From the NCBI GenBank assembly GCA_965199875.1, contig OZ241346.1, positions 1 through 64,000 on the forward strand: a stretch of DNA of 64,000 nucleotides, written 5' to 3'. Made by a program: the position numbers and the translations under genes. The first letter of the stretch is position 1. Each line of letters opens with the position of its first letter. This document shows, in pieces, positions 34,717 to 43,595 of the stretch. The notes below the pieces were generated by a model that was not told the origin of the DNA, did no database searches, and saw only the letters and a program-made list of their open reading frames with translations. The stretch comes from VXYL01 sp965199875. GTDB lineage: Bacteria; Pseudomonadota; Gammaproteobacteria; Pseudomonadales; Azotimanducaceae.

Positions 34717-34968
34717 ATGGCGATGCACGGCCGAGCGGCGTCGGTGACCATTGCCGGCATCGACGACGGTGGGGCGGATTCGGGGACGGTGGAACTCGCG
34801 GTGCGGGCCGGTTCGGCGCTCGCGTTCGCGTCTGCCGAGCTGGAGGCGGGCAGCGACCGGTTCGCGGGCCGTCTCGACGACGGCCACGGCAAGTGGCGGC
34901 TGCGAGTGCGTTCCGACCAGCTGATCTCCGTGATGAGCCTGCTGGAAAAACGCCAAGCGGCCACTTGA
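34717..34968 (+). CDS. Possible small protein of unknown function
   Basis: An 83-residue open frame, MAMHGRAASVTIAGIDDGGA to LISVMSLLEKRQAAT. The translation has mixed, protein-like composition (SGTVELAVRAGSALAFASAE, DRFAGRLDDGHGKWRLRV) rather than the Arg/Ala runs of shadow frames. GAGG occurs upstream, with GTG 34711 and ATG 34723 as alternative starts. No family is recognised. It sits alone in a 696-base space between the PEP-utilising enzyme and the TonB receptor, so a leader peptide or chance frame cannot be excluded. Confidence 0.35.
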   Translation: MAMHGRAASVTIAGIDDGGADSGTVELAVRAGSALAFASAELEAGSDRFAGRLDDGHGKWRLRVRSDQLISVMSLLEKRQAAT

Positions 34969-35035
34969 CCAACCTGTCGACGGGCACCGCGGACCAACGG
35001 GCACGAAGCGGCCTTGAAGAAAACCTGCGAAGTCG

Positions 35036-35064
35036 TTGACGGCGGCGCTCTGTGGGTCTAAGTT
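35036..35064 (+). promoter_or_regulatory. Sigma-70-like promoter of the TonB receptor operon
   Basis: TTGACG (35036-35041), a 17-base spacer, and TAAGTT (35059-35064) match the -35/-10 consensus well for this G+C-rich DNA. Transcription would start near 35071, leaving a leader of about 80 bases before ATG 35150. Confidence 0.55.
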
Positions 35065-35149
35065 CCACGTCTTTGGTCGGCCAGCCGTTGCGGGCTGTGC
35101 CCCGTAGCCGTGGACGACCGTTCAAGAGGCAACAGGGGGCATTTTGACG

Positions 35150-38017
35150 ATGTCGAACTACAAAGCAGTCCCATGGATGGCTTGCGCGGCGTTGCTCGTC
35201 GCGTCGCCGTCGTTCGCCGAGGACGCCGTGGAGGCCGAGGCGGAGGACGACGAGAACTACGTCGAGACCATCGTCGTCACCAGCGAGCGTGGCGAGGTCA
35301 ACGTGCTGGACCGTCCCATGACGGTTACCGGCTTCAACGCCGCCATGATCGAAGAACTCGGCATCCAGAACTCGGACGACTTGGAAGTGCTCGTGCCCGG
35401 CTTGCAGGTGGGCAACCGCACCCAGGGCGGCGGCAAGAACGAGGACGATCACTACTACATGCGCGGCCTCGGCTCCGAACGCACCGTCAACTTCTTCAGC
35501 GACACCTCCGTGGCGGTGTACATCGACGGCGTGTGGACGGATCAGTCCTATGCCACCGACGGCCTGTTCGACGTCGAGCGGGTGGAAGTGGCGCGCGGGC
35601 CGCAGGGCACCACCGGCGGCCGGGCGGCCATTGCCGGGGCCATCAACTTCCACACCCGCAAGCCCACGGACGAGTTCGATCTGCGCGTCAAGGGCGAGTT
35701 CACGGACATCTCCACGCAGCGCGCCCAGGTCGCCTTCGGCGGCCCGATCAGCGACACCGGCTTGAGCTACCGGCTGGGCGTCAGCCGCTACACCGGCGAC
35801 GGCAGGATCGAGAACATCGGCTCCAGTGGCATCGATGCCTCCAAGCCCGACCAGACCATCATGATGCCGCAGCTGCGCTGGAAGAACGACCGCCTCGACG
35901 TCACGCTGCGCTATTCCCACCAAACCGACACGGGCACGCCCCACGTGTCGCTGCCGCTCGGCGCGCGCAACACCCGCGACGAGTTCATGCTGGACCCAAC
36001 GGGGAAACCCATATGCGTGGTAGACCCGGTAACCGGCCTGGAGGTGTGCCAGCGGAATCCGTACTTCCGTACCAATGCGTCGCCGGCCGTGGCGAACTGC
36101 AGCAACATCAACAACGACGGCACCAGGGACGAGAACAACATCATCTGCGATCCGGACGACTTGCAGTGGAAGGTGGCCTTCAACGCCCCCATCTACATGG
36201 ACAACCACGCCAAGAACGCGTCCATCGACGCCACGTTCGCGCTGACCGAGACCTTGGACGTCGTGTACAAGTACGGCTGGCGCGATGTCAAGCAGGACAC
36301 CCTCAACGACGCCGACCAGCTGGATCGGCAGGGCGGCGGCACCTGCCCGTTCAACCATCCCAAGGTGCTGAGCGGCCAGCTGCGCGCCGGCCAGACCAGC
36401 CCGTGGTGCGCCCTCGACGGCGGCGGCAACGGCACGTTCGCCGACAGCCGCGTGAACTACATCTTCACCTCCGAACAGATCAGCCACGAGATCACGCTCG
36501 TCTCGGATTTGGAAGGCGCCTTCAACTTCACCCTCGGCGCGGTGTATCTGGACGGCGAGGAACCCTACTTCTACAAGAACTGGGACTTCGGCTCCAGCCG
36601 CAACGACTGGGCGCTGTCGGACACTTCGGCGCAGTGCGAAGCAGTCATTGAGCAGCTGTTCGGCAGCGGCGGCAGCCACAGCGGCGGCGTCAACAGGCTG
36701 CTGCGCGACGTCTACACGAATGCCGAAGCGATGGCCGGCGCCCCAGGCGGCCTGTGGGGCTGCCCCGGCTCGCCGGAGGTGGTGAACTTCTCCGACACCG
36801 GCGTGGCCATGTTCACGGCGGATCTCGACGGCCACAACAACTCTTTCTTCGGCAACACCGCCTACACCAGCCGCGGCGTGTACTTCAACGCCGAATACGT
36901 CATCAACGACACCTGGAAGGTGTTCGGCGGCCTGCGCAACGATTCGGACCGCAAGGACCACAAGCAGAACTCGTTCGCCTACACGCTGGCGATGCACTCC
37001 GCCGACTGGAGCTTCTGCGGCAACGACGACTGCACCGACGGCGTCGCCTTCGTCAACGTCGCCCTGCGCGATTCCAGCATCGCCGGCTACGAAGGCAAGG
37101 GCGATGCCAAGTGGGGCAAGACGACGTGGAACGCCGGCGTGGAATACGCGGCGAACGAAGACGTCATGGTCTACGGGCGCATTTCCACGGGCTATCGCGC
37201 CGGCGGCTTCCTCGGCTACGGCCGGTCGGCGCCTCCCTGGGGCTGGGACGCCGAAGAGGTGATCAACTACGAAGTAGGCGTGAAGGGCGTCTACTTCGAC
37301 GCGCTGCAGCTGTCCGCCACGGTGTTCTACCAGGACTTCGAGAACTACTGGGTGTACGCGGCGCGGCTGCGCACGCCCGAGGAGACGCAGCTCGATCCGT
37401 TCGCCGGCCCCACCACCGACGAGGTGTCGCCCATCGCCGGCACCACCATCAAGGGCTTCGAGTTGGAAGGCGCGTGGCGGCTGAGCGATCGGCTCACCCT
37501 GCGTGGCTTCTACAACTACCTGGACACCGAGGTCGGCCCGTTCCTGTCCCTCTATCCGTTCGACATCCCAGGCCAGGTCAGGCCCTGGCAGCAACTGCCC
37601 TGGACCGATGCCGACGGCAACCAGCGGGCAACGTGGATCCGCGCCGGCGAACTGGAGTACGGCGGCAGCCAGCTGCCGAACCAGCCCAAGCACAAGGGCT
37701 CGCTGACGCTGGCCTATGCCATGCCGCTCGGCGGCGCAAGGGGCGATCTGGAACTGCTCACCATCGCCAACTACCGCGGCAAGAAGTACGTCGAACTGGC
37801 GAACATCGAAGCCTACGCGGTGGATCCCTACACGCGCTGGGATCTGCGCGCCATCTGGCGGGCGGCGGACTCGCCCTTGGAGATCACCGCCTACGTGCAG
37901 AACGCTCTGGACAAGGCCGCCCTGCACATGTGGTCGCCCCGCGAAGGCGCCGGGTCGCCGTGGGGCACGGTGGTGGAGCCGAGAGAAATCGGCTTGAGCG
38001 GCACTTGGCGGATGTAG
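35150..38017 (+). CDS. TonB-dependent outer-membrane receptor
   Basis: A 955-residue receptor. A signal peptide (MSNYKAVPWMACAALLVASP, cleavage after SFA) precedes a TonB-box-like ETIVVTS, then the plug domain (GFNAAMIEELGIQNSDDLEV, YYMRGLGSERTVNF, YIDGVW, ERVEVARGPQGTTGGRAAIA) and the barrel. The barrel contains the family blocks VYGRISTGYRAGGFLGYG, YEVGVKGVYFDALQLSATVF and IKGFELEGAWRLSDRLTLRG, and the protein ends EIGLSGTWRM. These receptors import siderophores, sugars or other large nutrients using proton-motive force. ATG 35150 is preferred over TTG 35144. A good promoter lies 90 bases upstream and two lipoprotein genes follow. Ligand unknown. Confidence 0.93.
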   Translation: MSNYKAVPWMACAALLVASPSFAEDAVEAEAEDDENYVETIVVTSERGEVNVLDRPMTVTGFNAAMIEELGIQNSDDLEVLVPGLQVGNRTQGGGKNEDDHYYMRGLGSERTVNFFSDTSVAVYIDGVWTDQSYATDGLFDVERVEVARGPQGTTGGRAAIAGAINFHTRKPTDEFDLRVKGEFTDISTQRAQVAFGGPISDTGLSYRLGVSRYTGDGRIENIGSSGIDASKPDQTIMMPQLRWKNDRLDVTLRYSHQTDTGTPHVSLPLGARNTRDEFMLDPTGKPICVVDPVTGLEVCQRNPYFRTNASPAVANCSNINNDGTRDENNIICDPDDLQWKVAFNAPIYMDNHAKNASIDATFALTETLDVVYKYGWRDVKQDTLNDADQLDRQGGGTCPFNHPKVLSGQLRAGQTSPWCALDGGGNGTFADSRVNYIFTSEQISHEITLVSDLEGAFNFTLGAVYLDGEEPYFYKNWDFGSSRNDWALSDTSAQCEAVIEQLFGSGGSHSGGVNRLLRDVYTNAEAMAGAPGGLWGCPGSPEVVNFSDTGVAMFTADLDGHNNSFFGNTAYTSRGVYFNAEYVINDTWKVFGGLRNDSDRKDHKQNSFAYTLAMHSADWSFCGNDDCTDGVAFVNVALRDSSIAGYEGKGDAKWGKTTWNAGVEYAANEDVMVYGRISTGYRAGGFLGYGRSAPPWGWDAEEVINYEVGVKGVYFDALQLSATVFYQDFENYWVYAARLRTPEETQLDPFAGPTTDEVSPIAGTTIKGFELEGAWRLSDRLTLRGFYNYLDTEVGPFLSLYPFDIPGQVRPWQQLPWTDADGNQRATWIRAGELEYGGSQLPNQPKHKGSLTLAYAMPLGGARGDLELLTIANYRGKKYVELANIEAYAVDPYTRWDLRAIWRAADSPLEITAYVQNALDKAALHMWSPREGAGSPWGTVVEPREIGLSGTWRM

Positions 38018-38072
38018 CGCGGACACGTCGGGAGGTGGCGGCGGTTCAACGCCTGTTGCTTCTGCGCGCTTG

Positions 38073-39743
38073 ATGGGCTGGCCAGCCGGTGCCCAAGCGG
38101 CTGGCCTCGGCTTGCTGCTGACGTCGGCGTGTTCGCCGCCGACGCCGGCATGGTTCAGCGAAGAGGCCGCGTCGCGCGGCATCGACTTCCAGCACCGCTC
38201 CGGCCATGCCGAGCGGCACCTGCTGCCGGAGATCATGGGTGGCGGAGCGGGCCTCGTCGATGTGGACAACGACGGCGACCTGGATCTGTATCTCGTGCAG
38301 AGCGGCAGCGTGGCGGTGCCTGCTGCCGACCGGCCCGCCAACCGGCTCTATCTGAATCGGGGCGATGGCCGCTTCAAGCCAGCGGCGGACGCCAACGGCG
38401 CCGGCGATCGCGGCTACGGCATGGGCGTGGCAGTTGGCGACTACGACAACGACGGCGACGTGGACCTCTACGTCACCAACTACGGGCCGAACGCCCTGCT
38501 GCGCAACGACGGCGACGGGCGCTTCGAGGACGTGACGGCGCTCGCTGGCGTCGGCGACGACGGCTGGAGCACGGCGGCGGCGTTTCTGGACTTGGACCTC
38601 GACGGGCATCTGGATCTGTTCGTCGTGAACTACCTCAACTGGTCGCCGGACATCGAACAGGACTGCTACGAGAGCGCCTTCTTCCCTACCTACTGCAGCC
38701 CCGCCGTGTACGACGCGCCGGCCATGGATCGCCTGTACCGCAACAACGGCGACGGCACCTTCACGGACATCACCTTCGCCGCCGGCCTGGACGTCGCCTT
38801 CGGCAACGGACTGGGCGTGGCCGGCGTGGACTTCGACGACGACGGGCTGCTCGACGTCTTCGTCGCCAACGACACGATGGTCAATCAACTGTGGCTGAAC
38901 CGGCCGGGCGACGATGGCGAGCTGCGCTTCGAGGACGAGGCCGTGCTGTGGGGCTGTGCGCTGGACGAGCACGGCATCGCCAAAGCTGGCATGGGCGTTG
39001 CGGCGGCGGACGTGGACGACGATGGCGACAGCGATCTGCTGGTGGTCAATCTCGAACGCCAAAGCGACTCCTTCTTCCGCAACGAGGGCGATCACTTCGC
39101 CGATGCCACGCGGCAAATGGGCTTGGGCGCGGCGAGCCGGCGCTATACGCGCTTCGGCGTCGCGCTGGCGGACTTCGACAACGACGGCCGCTTGGATCTG
39201 TACGAGGCGAACGGCAACGTGCAGCAATCCGAACCGGCGCCGGGCGATGGCTACGCGCAGCCCAACACGCTGTATCGCGGCGTGCTGGACAACGGCGCCG
39301 CACGCTTCGATGAGGTCCAACCCCAAGGCGGCCTGCTGCCAGCGCTGGTACACACCAGCCGCGCCGCCGCGGTCGGCGACGTCGATGGCGACGGCGGCTT
39401 GGACCTCGTGGTGGCGAACCGAGACGCGGCACCCTATCTGCTGATCAACCGCGCCGAACGCGGCAACTGGGTACGCTTCCGCGCCCTCGCCGCCGGCCGC
39501 GACGCCCACGGCGCCATCGTGTCCGCAACCGTTGGCAGGGCCCGCCAGCGCCGCGACGTGCAACCCGCCGCCAGCTATCTGGCGGCCAACGAACCGCTGG
39601 TGCATTTCGGCCTGGGCGGTGCGGGCATGGCGCGCGACGTGGTGGTGCGCTGGCCCGGCGGCGAACGGGAAGCCTTTGGCGACTTCGCCGCCGGTGCCGA
39701 ATACGCGCTGATTCGCGGCAACGGAGCGCGGCCATCGCCGTGA
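38073..39743 (+). CDS. CRTAC1/ASPIC-UnbV lipoprotein with VCBS/FG-GAP repeats
   Basis: A 556-residue exported protein. The N-terminal lipobox is in LGLLLTSACSPPTP, so it is probably a lipoprotein. Calcium-binding FG-GAP/VCBS-type repeats recur through the body: DVDNDGDLDLYL, DYDNDGDVDLYVTN, DLDLDGHLDLFVVN, DVDDDGDSDLLVVN, DFDNDGRLDLYEAN, DVDGDGGLDLVVAN. The C terminus carries the ASPIC/UnbV block VVRWPGGEREAFGDF. Such proteins form beta-propellers and bind surface ligands. It starts at ATG 38073, 55 bases after the TonB receptor, and overlaps the TPR lipoprotein gene. A shared role in handling a polymer is suggested by layout. Confidence 0.88.
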   Translation: MGWPAGAQAAGLGLLLTSACSPPTPAWFSEEAASRGIDFQHRSGHAERHLLPEIMGGGAGLVDVDNDGDLDLYLVQSGSVAVPAADRPANRLYLNRGDGRFKPAADANGAGDRGYGMGVAVGDYDNDGDVDLYVTNYGPNALLRNDGDGRFEDVTALAGVGDDGWSTAAAFLDLDLDGHLDLFVVNYLNWSPDIEQDCYESAFFPTYCSPAVYDAPAMDRLYRNNGDGTFTDITFAAGLDVAFGNGLGVAGVDFDDDGLLDVFVANDTMVNQLWLNRPGDDGELRFEDEAVLWGCALDEHGIAKAGMGVAAADVDDDGDSDLLVVNLERQSDSFFRNEGDHFADATRQMGLGAASRRYTRFGVALADFDNDGRLDLYEANGNVQQSEPAPGDGYAQPNTLYRGVLDNGAARFDEVQPQGGLLPALVHTSRAAAVGDVDGDGGLDLVVANRDAAPYLLINRAERGNWVRFRALAAGRDAHGAIVSATVGRARQRRDVQPAASYLAANEPLVHFGLGGAGMARDVVVRWPGGEREAFGDFAAGAEYALIRGNGARPSP

Positions 39744-41203
39744 ACTGGCGGACGTTGCTGTCGCCGTGGTTCGCCGTCGGCGCATTGGCCGCCTGCGGCT
39801 CCGGCCCGAGCAGCGATGTCGGCGAACCGGTGGCGGCGGGCCTCGAAGCGCCGGACGAGGAGCTCGTGGAATACCTCGGCGAGCTGCTGGAAGCGGCAGG
39901 CACCTTGCCGGAGTCTGGCCGGATGCGTGGTCGGCTGGGCATGGCCTACGAGGCGAACGGTTTTCTAGACGCCGCCCGCGCCAGCTACCGGCAGGCCGAA
40001 ACCCTGGCGCCGGACGACTTCCGCTGGCCCTACTTCGCCGCTCTGCTGGAGGCCAGAGACGGCGACGCGGGCGCCGCCCTGGCGACGCTGCGTCGCGCCT
40101 TGGCCATCGACGCGGACTACGCGCCGGCGTGGCTGTGGCGCGGCAGCTGGCTGCTCGATCTGAACCGTGCTGGCGAAGCCGCGCAAGCCTTCCAACGCGC
40201 CGCCGCGCTTGGCGCCGCCCAACCAGAGGCGGATTTCGGACGCGCCCAGGCGTTCATGGCGCAGGGCCAGCACGCCCAAGCCGCTGCCCTGCTGGCACCT
40301 TTGGCGGCACGATTGGGCCATCCCGCCATCCACCGCGTACACGGCCAGGCGTTGCGGGCGCTGGGCCGCAAGGACGAAGCCCGCGTTGCGCTGGCGCGCG
40401 GCAGCGAAGCGCGGCCCTTCGAGTGGAGCGACGAGCGCCAGCGCGAGAAGATTGGCCACGCCCGAGGCTATGCCAGCTTCGACTGGGCGCAGGAGCTGTC
40501 GAGCGCCGGCCGCACCACCGAAGCGTTGGCGATCTTCCGCCGCCTGAGCGAACGCCATCCGCCGGAGCAGTGCGGTGGCCGCGAAGGATTCTTCGCCTGC
40601 AACCTGCTGAACTCCACCAGCCTTGCCTACGCCCGCGCCGGGCGTTTGCAGGAGGCGCTGCAGGCGGCGCGACAGGGCTTGGAGATGAACCCCGACTTCG
40701 CCCCGTTTCGGTTGAGTCTCGCCAGCCACCACAGGCAGCAGCGCGATTTCGACGCCGCCTTGCGCCACGCCGATCGCGCCGCGCAGCTCAACCCCCACTC
40801 GGCCCGCGCCCAGGTGCAGCGCGGCCGAGCGTTGTTCGCGCTAGGCCGCCACGACGAAGCCAAGGCCGCGCTTGCTGCTGCGCTGCGCCTGGCGCCGCCG
40901 CAGCCGACGACGTTGTTCTACCTGGGCATGGTGGAAGCGGAGCAGCGGAACTGGCCGCAGGCGATAGAACGCTTCAGCCGCGCCGTTCGTCTGGACCCGG
41001 GCCTAGCCGTGGGCCACCTCTATCTGGCGCGAAGCCTCGGCGAAGCAGGCCGCATCGACGAGGCACGGGCGGCGCTCGCCGAAGCCGCCGACCACGGCGC
41101 ACTCGACGCCGACATCGCGGCGACGAATCGGCGCCTGGCTGAACGCGAGAGCGGGAGTGCGTTGCCCCACCGGCCAGACCGCTTGAGATCTGCGCCACAG
41201 TAG
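39740..41203 (+). CDS. TPR-repeat lipoprotein
   Basis: A 487-residue protein with lipobox VGALAACGSGPSS, then an extended run of TPR units, for example GMAYEANGFLDAARASYRQA, AALLEARDGDAGAALATLRR, SLAYARAGRLQEALQAARQG, RGRALFALGRHDEAKAALAA and RSLGEAGRIDEARAALAEAA. It starts at GTG 39740, overlapping the stop of the CRTAC1 gene (GTGA), so the two are translated together. CRTAC1/ASPIC proteins are regularly paired with TPR proteins. It probably acts as a periplasmic scaffold. No enzyme motif seen. Confidence 0.85.
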   Translation: MNWRTLLSPWFAVGALAACGSGPSSDVGEPVAAGLEAPDEELVEYLGELLEAAGTLPESGRMRGRLGMAYEANGFLDAARASYRQAETLAPDDFRWPYFAALLEARDGDAGAALATLRRALAIDADYAPAWLWRGSWLLDLNRAGEAAQAFQRAAALGAAQPEADFGRAQAFMAQGQHAQAAALLAPLAARLGHPAIHRVHGQALRALGRKDEARVALARGSEARPFEWSDERQREKIGHARGYASFDWAQELSSAGRTTEALAIFRRLSERHPPEQCGGREGFFACNLLNSTSLAYARAGRLQEALQAARQGLEMNPDFAPFRLSLASHHRQQRDFDAALRHADRAAQLNPHSARAQVQRGRALFALGRHDEAKAALAAALRLAPPQPTTLFYLGMVEAEQRNWPQAIERFSRAVRLDPGLAVGHLYLARSLGEAGRIDEARAALAEAADHGALDADIAATNRRLAERESGSALPHRPDRLRSAPQ

Positions 41204-41266
41204 GCGGCTCATGTTCCCCGCAACGTGGGCAGTAGGTGCCGGCCAATGCCCAACGACGAATCCGCC

Positions 41267-41494
41267 TTAGACGAATGTGCGAACCAGAGCCGCAAGCACG
41301 GCAATCATGGCCGCCGATAGTATGGTCAGGAGCCACTTCATGATCTTGGCCTCCATGTCCTTGATGTCTTCCCGCTTGGCCAAGTGCGTCAGCTCGTTCT
41401 CGATTCGAGCAAGTCGTTCCCTGGTGTCATCGCCACCCCCTTGCCCGCCGCCTCGAGGCGGCCCGAACGGGACGACGTTGTCCTCCTCATTCAT
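41267..41494 (-). CDS. Small coiled-coil membrane protein
   Basis: A 75-residue protein: acidic, Gly-rich N terminus (DNVVPFGPPRGGGQGGGDD), a short coiled coil (RERLARIENELTHLAKREDI), and a C-terminal membrane segment (WLLTILSAAMIAVLAALVRT). The layout resembles XhlA/haemolysin-like or DUF1640-type small proteins seen in phages and in bacterial operons. Its ATG overlaps the stop of the next upstream gene (ATGA), supporting expression in the four-gene minus-strand operon. Function unknown. Confidence 0.65.
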   Translation of the reverse strand: MNEEDNVVPFGPPRGGGQGGGDDTRERLARIENELTHLAKREDIKDMEAKIMKWLLTILSAAMIAVLAALVRTFV

Positions 41495-41751
41495 GACTGC
41501 GCTCCCCAAGCGTTCGCCTTCTCCCACAGGGCGCGGTCGTAGAAGCCGTAGTAGTCGTCCATCTTGGTGACCACGCCACGCCTGCCGTCTCGACCGATCC
41601 CCAACATCTCGCAGACCTCCGCGCAAGTAGCTACGGCGCCCCCCACAGCCCACACGTTGCCCGGCAGCAACTCGTAGTTGTCCGGAAAGGCGCCTGCAAC
41701 GTCCGCCGAATTCATTTCGCCTGCTGGCACAATCACGACGTAGAGCTTCAC
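41491..41751 (-). CDS. Small hypothetical protein
   Basis: An 86-residue protein, VKLYVVIVPAGEMNSADVAG to ALWEKANAWGAQS, with PDNYELLPGNVWAVGGAVAT and GVVTKMDDYYGFYDRALWEK as conspicuous parts. It appears soluble and alpha/beta. The GTG start at 41751 is chosen because AAGGAGG precedes it at good spacing. Unrecognised family. It overlaps the small membrane protein gene and lies 80 bases after the 211-residue unknown protein gene. Confidence 0.65.
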   Translation of the reverse strand: MKLYVVIVPAGEMNSADVAGAFPDNYELLPGNVWAVGGAVATCAEVCEMLGIGRDGRRGVVTKMDDYYGFYDRALWEKANAWGAQS

Positions 41752-41831
41752 CCGTTCCTCCTTATCGGCTGGCCGACAGCAGCGTTGAGCGTCGAACCAG
41801 AGCACATCGTCAAAGTCTTGGCAGTTCCGCG

Positions 41832-42467
41832 CTAGCGCGCCACTCCGCAAAGGGCCAGAAACGCATCCTTCTGCGCGTTCGTCATCTTGTCGAACACCGG
41901 CACGCCCAATTCGGTGGTGGGCAAGTCCGCGAACTCGGGCGACGGCGCCTGCAGGCTGGCGGCGATGTTGTGCAGGCCACCGCCTTGTTCGGCGCCTTTG
42001 CCGAGCGCGGCGGCGACCTCCGGCGGCCACACGGCCTTGGGCCCGCCGCCTAGACCGAGCGGATTCTCGCGGCCCAGGTACTCCGCCATGGCGCCGTACA
42101 TCACCTGCTCCTCCTTGCTGCGCTGGCGCTGGCCCTCCCGGCCGTATTTGGCGCGGGACTGGTTGCAGATGGCCGCCCAGGGCAATCGCACGTGGAAGCC
42201 GGGCAGGGCGCGGCACTCTTCCGGAGCGCCGTCGCCACCGCTGACGCGGCCATCCTTCACCATGAGGTAGTAGGCGGCCATTTCGCGCCCGTCGGCAAGC
42301 AGCCGCTGCGGCGCGTGGGTGTAGATTTCGCTGAACCCCCACGCCAAGTCGGCGGGCATGTTGCCGTCCTCCAGCAGCTGCATGCCGTACTTGGCGCAGG
42401 TGTCGCACCACGCCTTGGAGCCGAACTCGCCAACCGGCTGCAGCGCTGCCACGTCTATCTCTGCCAT
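41832..42467 (-). CDS. Hypothetical protein in a dioxygenase operon
   Basis: A 211-residue soluble protein, unrecognised. Notable parts are KAWCDTCAKYGMQLLEDGNM (a C-x-x-C pair), ADLAWGFSEIYTHAPQRLLA, FHVRLPWAAICNQSRAKYGR and the end DKMTNAQKDAFLALCGVAR. The two cysteines may bind a metal, but only once, so a zinc ribbon is not supported. ATG 42467 is preceded by GGGAGA. It overlaps the 3' end of the phytanoyl-CoA-dioxygenase-like gene by 13 bases. Confidence 0.7.
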   Translation of the reverse strand: MAEIDVAALQPVGEFGSKAWCDTCAKYGMQLLEDGNMPADLAWGFSEIYTHAPQRLLADGREMAAYYLMVKDGRVSGGDGAPEECRALPGFHVRLPWAAICNQSRAKYGREGQRQRSKEEQVMYGAMAEYLGRENPLGLGGGPKAVWPPEVAAALGKGAEQGGGLHNIAASLQAPSPEFADLPTTELGVPVFDKMTNAQKDAFLALCGVAR

Positions 42468-43219
42468 GTTTGTCTCCCTACTTGCCTTGACTTGCCTTGC
42501 CTTGCCTTGCTCGCTTGCGTCTTCGCGGCAATGACCTTGGCCGTTTTCGCTCGCCACTGCGGGTCCTGCATCAGTCCGGCATGGGACTTCGCCCCCCAGT
42601 AGAAAAACGACACGGCGCGGCGCGGACGACCGGAATGGTTCACGCCAGACCAGTGAACCGTCAACGCATCGTGTACCACCGCGTCGCCCGGTGCCACTTC
42701 CACGGCCACCGCGGTGGGCGACGACGTGTCGAAATCGTTGAAGACGCCCTTCGAGTGTTCCACCAGGTGCGAGCCGCGCCCGTAGTGCAAACAGCCGTTG
42801 TCCGGCGTGGCGGCGTCCAGGGCGATCCAGATGATGGCGCCGACGCCTGGCCCGCGGCCGCGGCCGCCGCCGTCGATGTGCGGATTGATGCGTTCGTCGG
42901 TGCCGCCCGGTCGGTCGAACCACGCCGCCGTGGCTGGCACCAGTTCGTCGCCGACCAGCGCCTTCAGCAGCGGGACGTGTTGACCGTGATTGAGTTGCCC
43001 GGCGAACCAGGCGTCTTCGTCCTGCAGATTCTTCAGCACGTTGGTGAACGGATGCGCCTTGTCGCAGTCCGCGTGGCTGGCGAACGTCGCCCGTGCGGTG
43101 GCCTCGGCGCGCCCCCTCAGGTCGGCCACCTCGTCATCGTCCAGATAGCCGCGCAGAACGACGAAGCCGTCGCGTTCGAAGTCGCGCTTCACCGCATCCA
43201 ATGGTGGAATCGTTGCCAT
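42455..43219 (-). CDS. Phytanoyl-CoA dioxygenase family (Fe(II)/2-oxoglutarate) protein
   Basis: A 254-residue non-haem iron oxygenase. The H-x-D iron pair is in NPHIDGGGRG, the distal His in VHDALTVHWSGVNHS and the 2-oxoglutarate-binding Arg in SGRPRRAVSFFYW. The N-terminal block DFERDGFVVLRGYLDDDEV is typical. A GGAGG lies eight bases before ATG 43219. The last 30 residues (KTAKVIAAKTQASKARQGKS) are basic, non-conserved, and encoded partly by a pentanucleotide repeat at 42491-42510. First gene of a four-gene operon. Substrate unknown; the family hydroxylates many small molecules. Confidence 0.88.
   Translation of the reverse strand: MATIPPLDAVKRDFERDGFVVLRGYLDDDEVADLRGRAEATARATFASHADCDKAHPFTNVLKNLQDEDAWFAGQLNHGQHVPLLKALVGDELVPATAAWFDRPGGTDERINPHIDGGGRGRGPGVGAIIWIALDAATPDNGCLHYGRGSHLVEHSKGVFNDFDTSSPTAVAVEVAPGDAVVHDALTVHWSGVNHSGRPRRAVSFFYWGAKSHAGLMQDPQWRAKTAKVIAAKTQASKARQGKSRQVGRQTWQR
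42481..42510. repeat. Pentanucleotide microsatellite (CTTGC)n
   Basis: CTTGC units with one variant: CTTGC CTTGA, then four perfect copies at 42491-42510, followed by a degenerate copy. It lies in the 3' end of the dioxygenase gene and just upstream of the start (42467) of the next gene, so slippage would change the dioxygenase tail and possibly the overlap. Confidence 0.6.
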
Positions 43220-43595
43220 TCCCAATGCCTCCGTAACTGTGCGACCGCCACTATACAACCTTTGCAGCCTTCGCCGGGTGCCATGCTTCCGAGCTCCGAG
43301 TCGGCCCGGTCTTCGATGGGCACGCACACGGTCTCGCCGCCACAAGCCACGAGAAGTCCGTCACTCTCGAAATGACGGTTGACGCCCTGCTTGCCAAACC
43401 CTCAACCCTTGCGCCATGTTGATTCCGCAGCGCGCCTCCCGTATGTTGCTGCAACACGGCTGCGTCGTCCGCCCCTGCCTGCCCGTGCAATGGTCGCTGC
43501 CGCGTGCCGACATCGTGGCGGCTACACCGGCAGGCGAGCTTCCACGCACAGCCGCCGTGTGCCTTGCAGCCGAAGCCCAGGGAGCGCCTTCAGCG
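43220..43595. other. Intergenic, divergent promoters expected
   Basis: 376 bases between the dioxygenase gene (minus) and the start chosen for the ATPase gene (plus). TATAGT on the minus strand (complement of 43251-43256) is a possible -10 for the dioxygenase operon. On the plus strand an in-frame ATG at 43416 could extend the ATPase by 60 residues, but the extra translation is low-complexity and unlike a domain. No further gene seen. Confidence 0.45.

Noticed and set aside
34676..38341. A 1221-codon minus-strand frame opposite the TonB receptor
   Set aside because: Shadow of the receptor gene; no signal, domain or plausible start.
43416..43595. N-terminal 60-residue extension of the ATPase from ATG 43416
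   Set aside because: The extra stretch is low-complexity, lacks a domain, and the later ATG has a better-placed purine-rich site; kept only as an alternative start.
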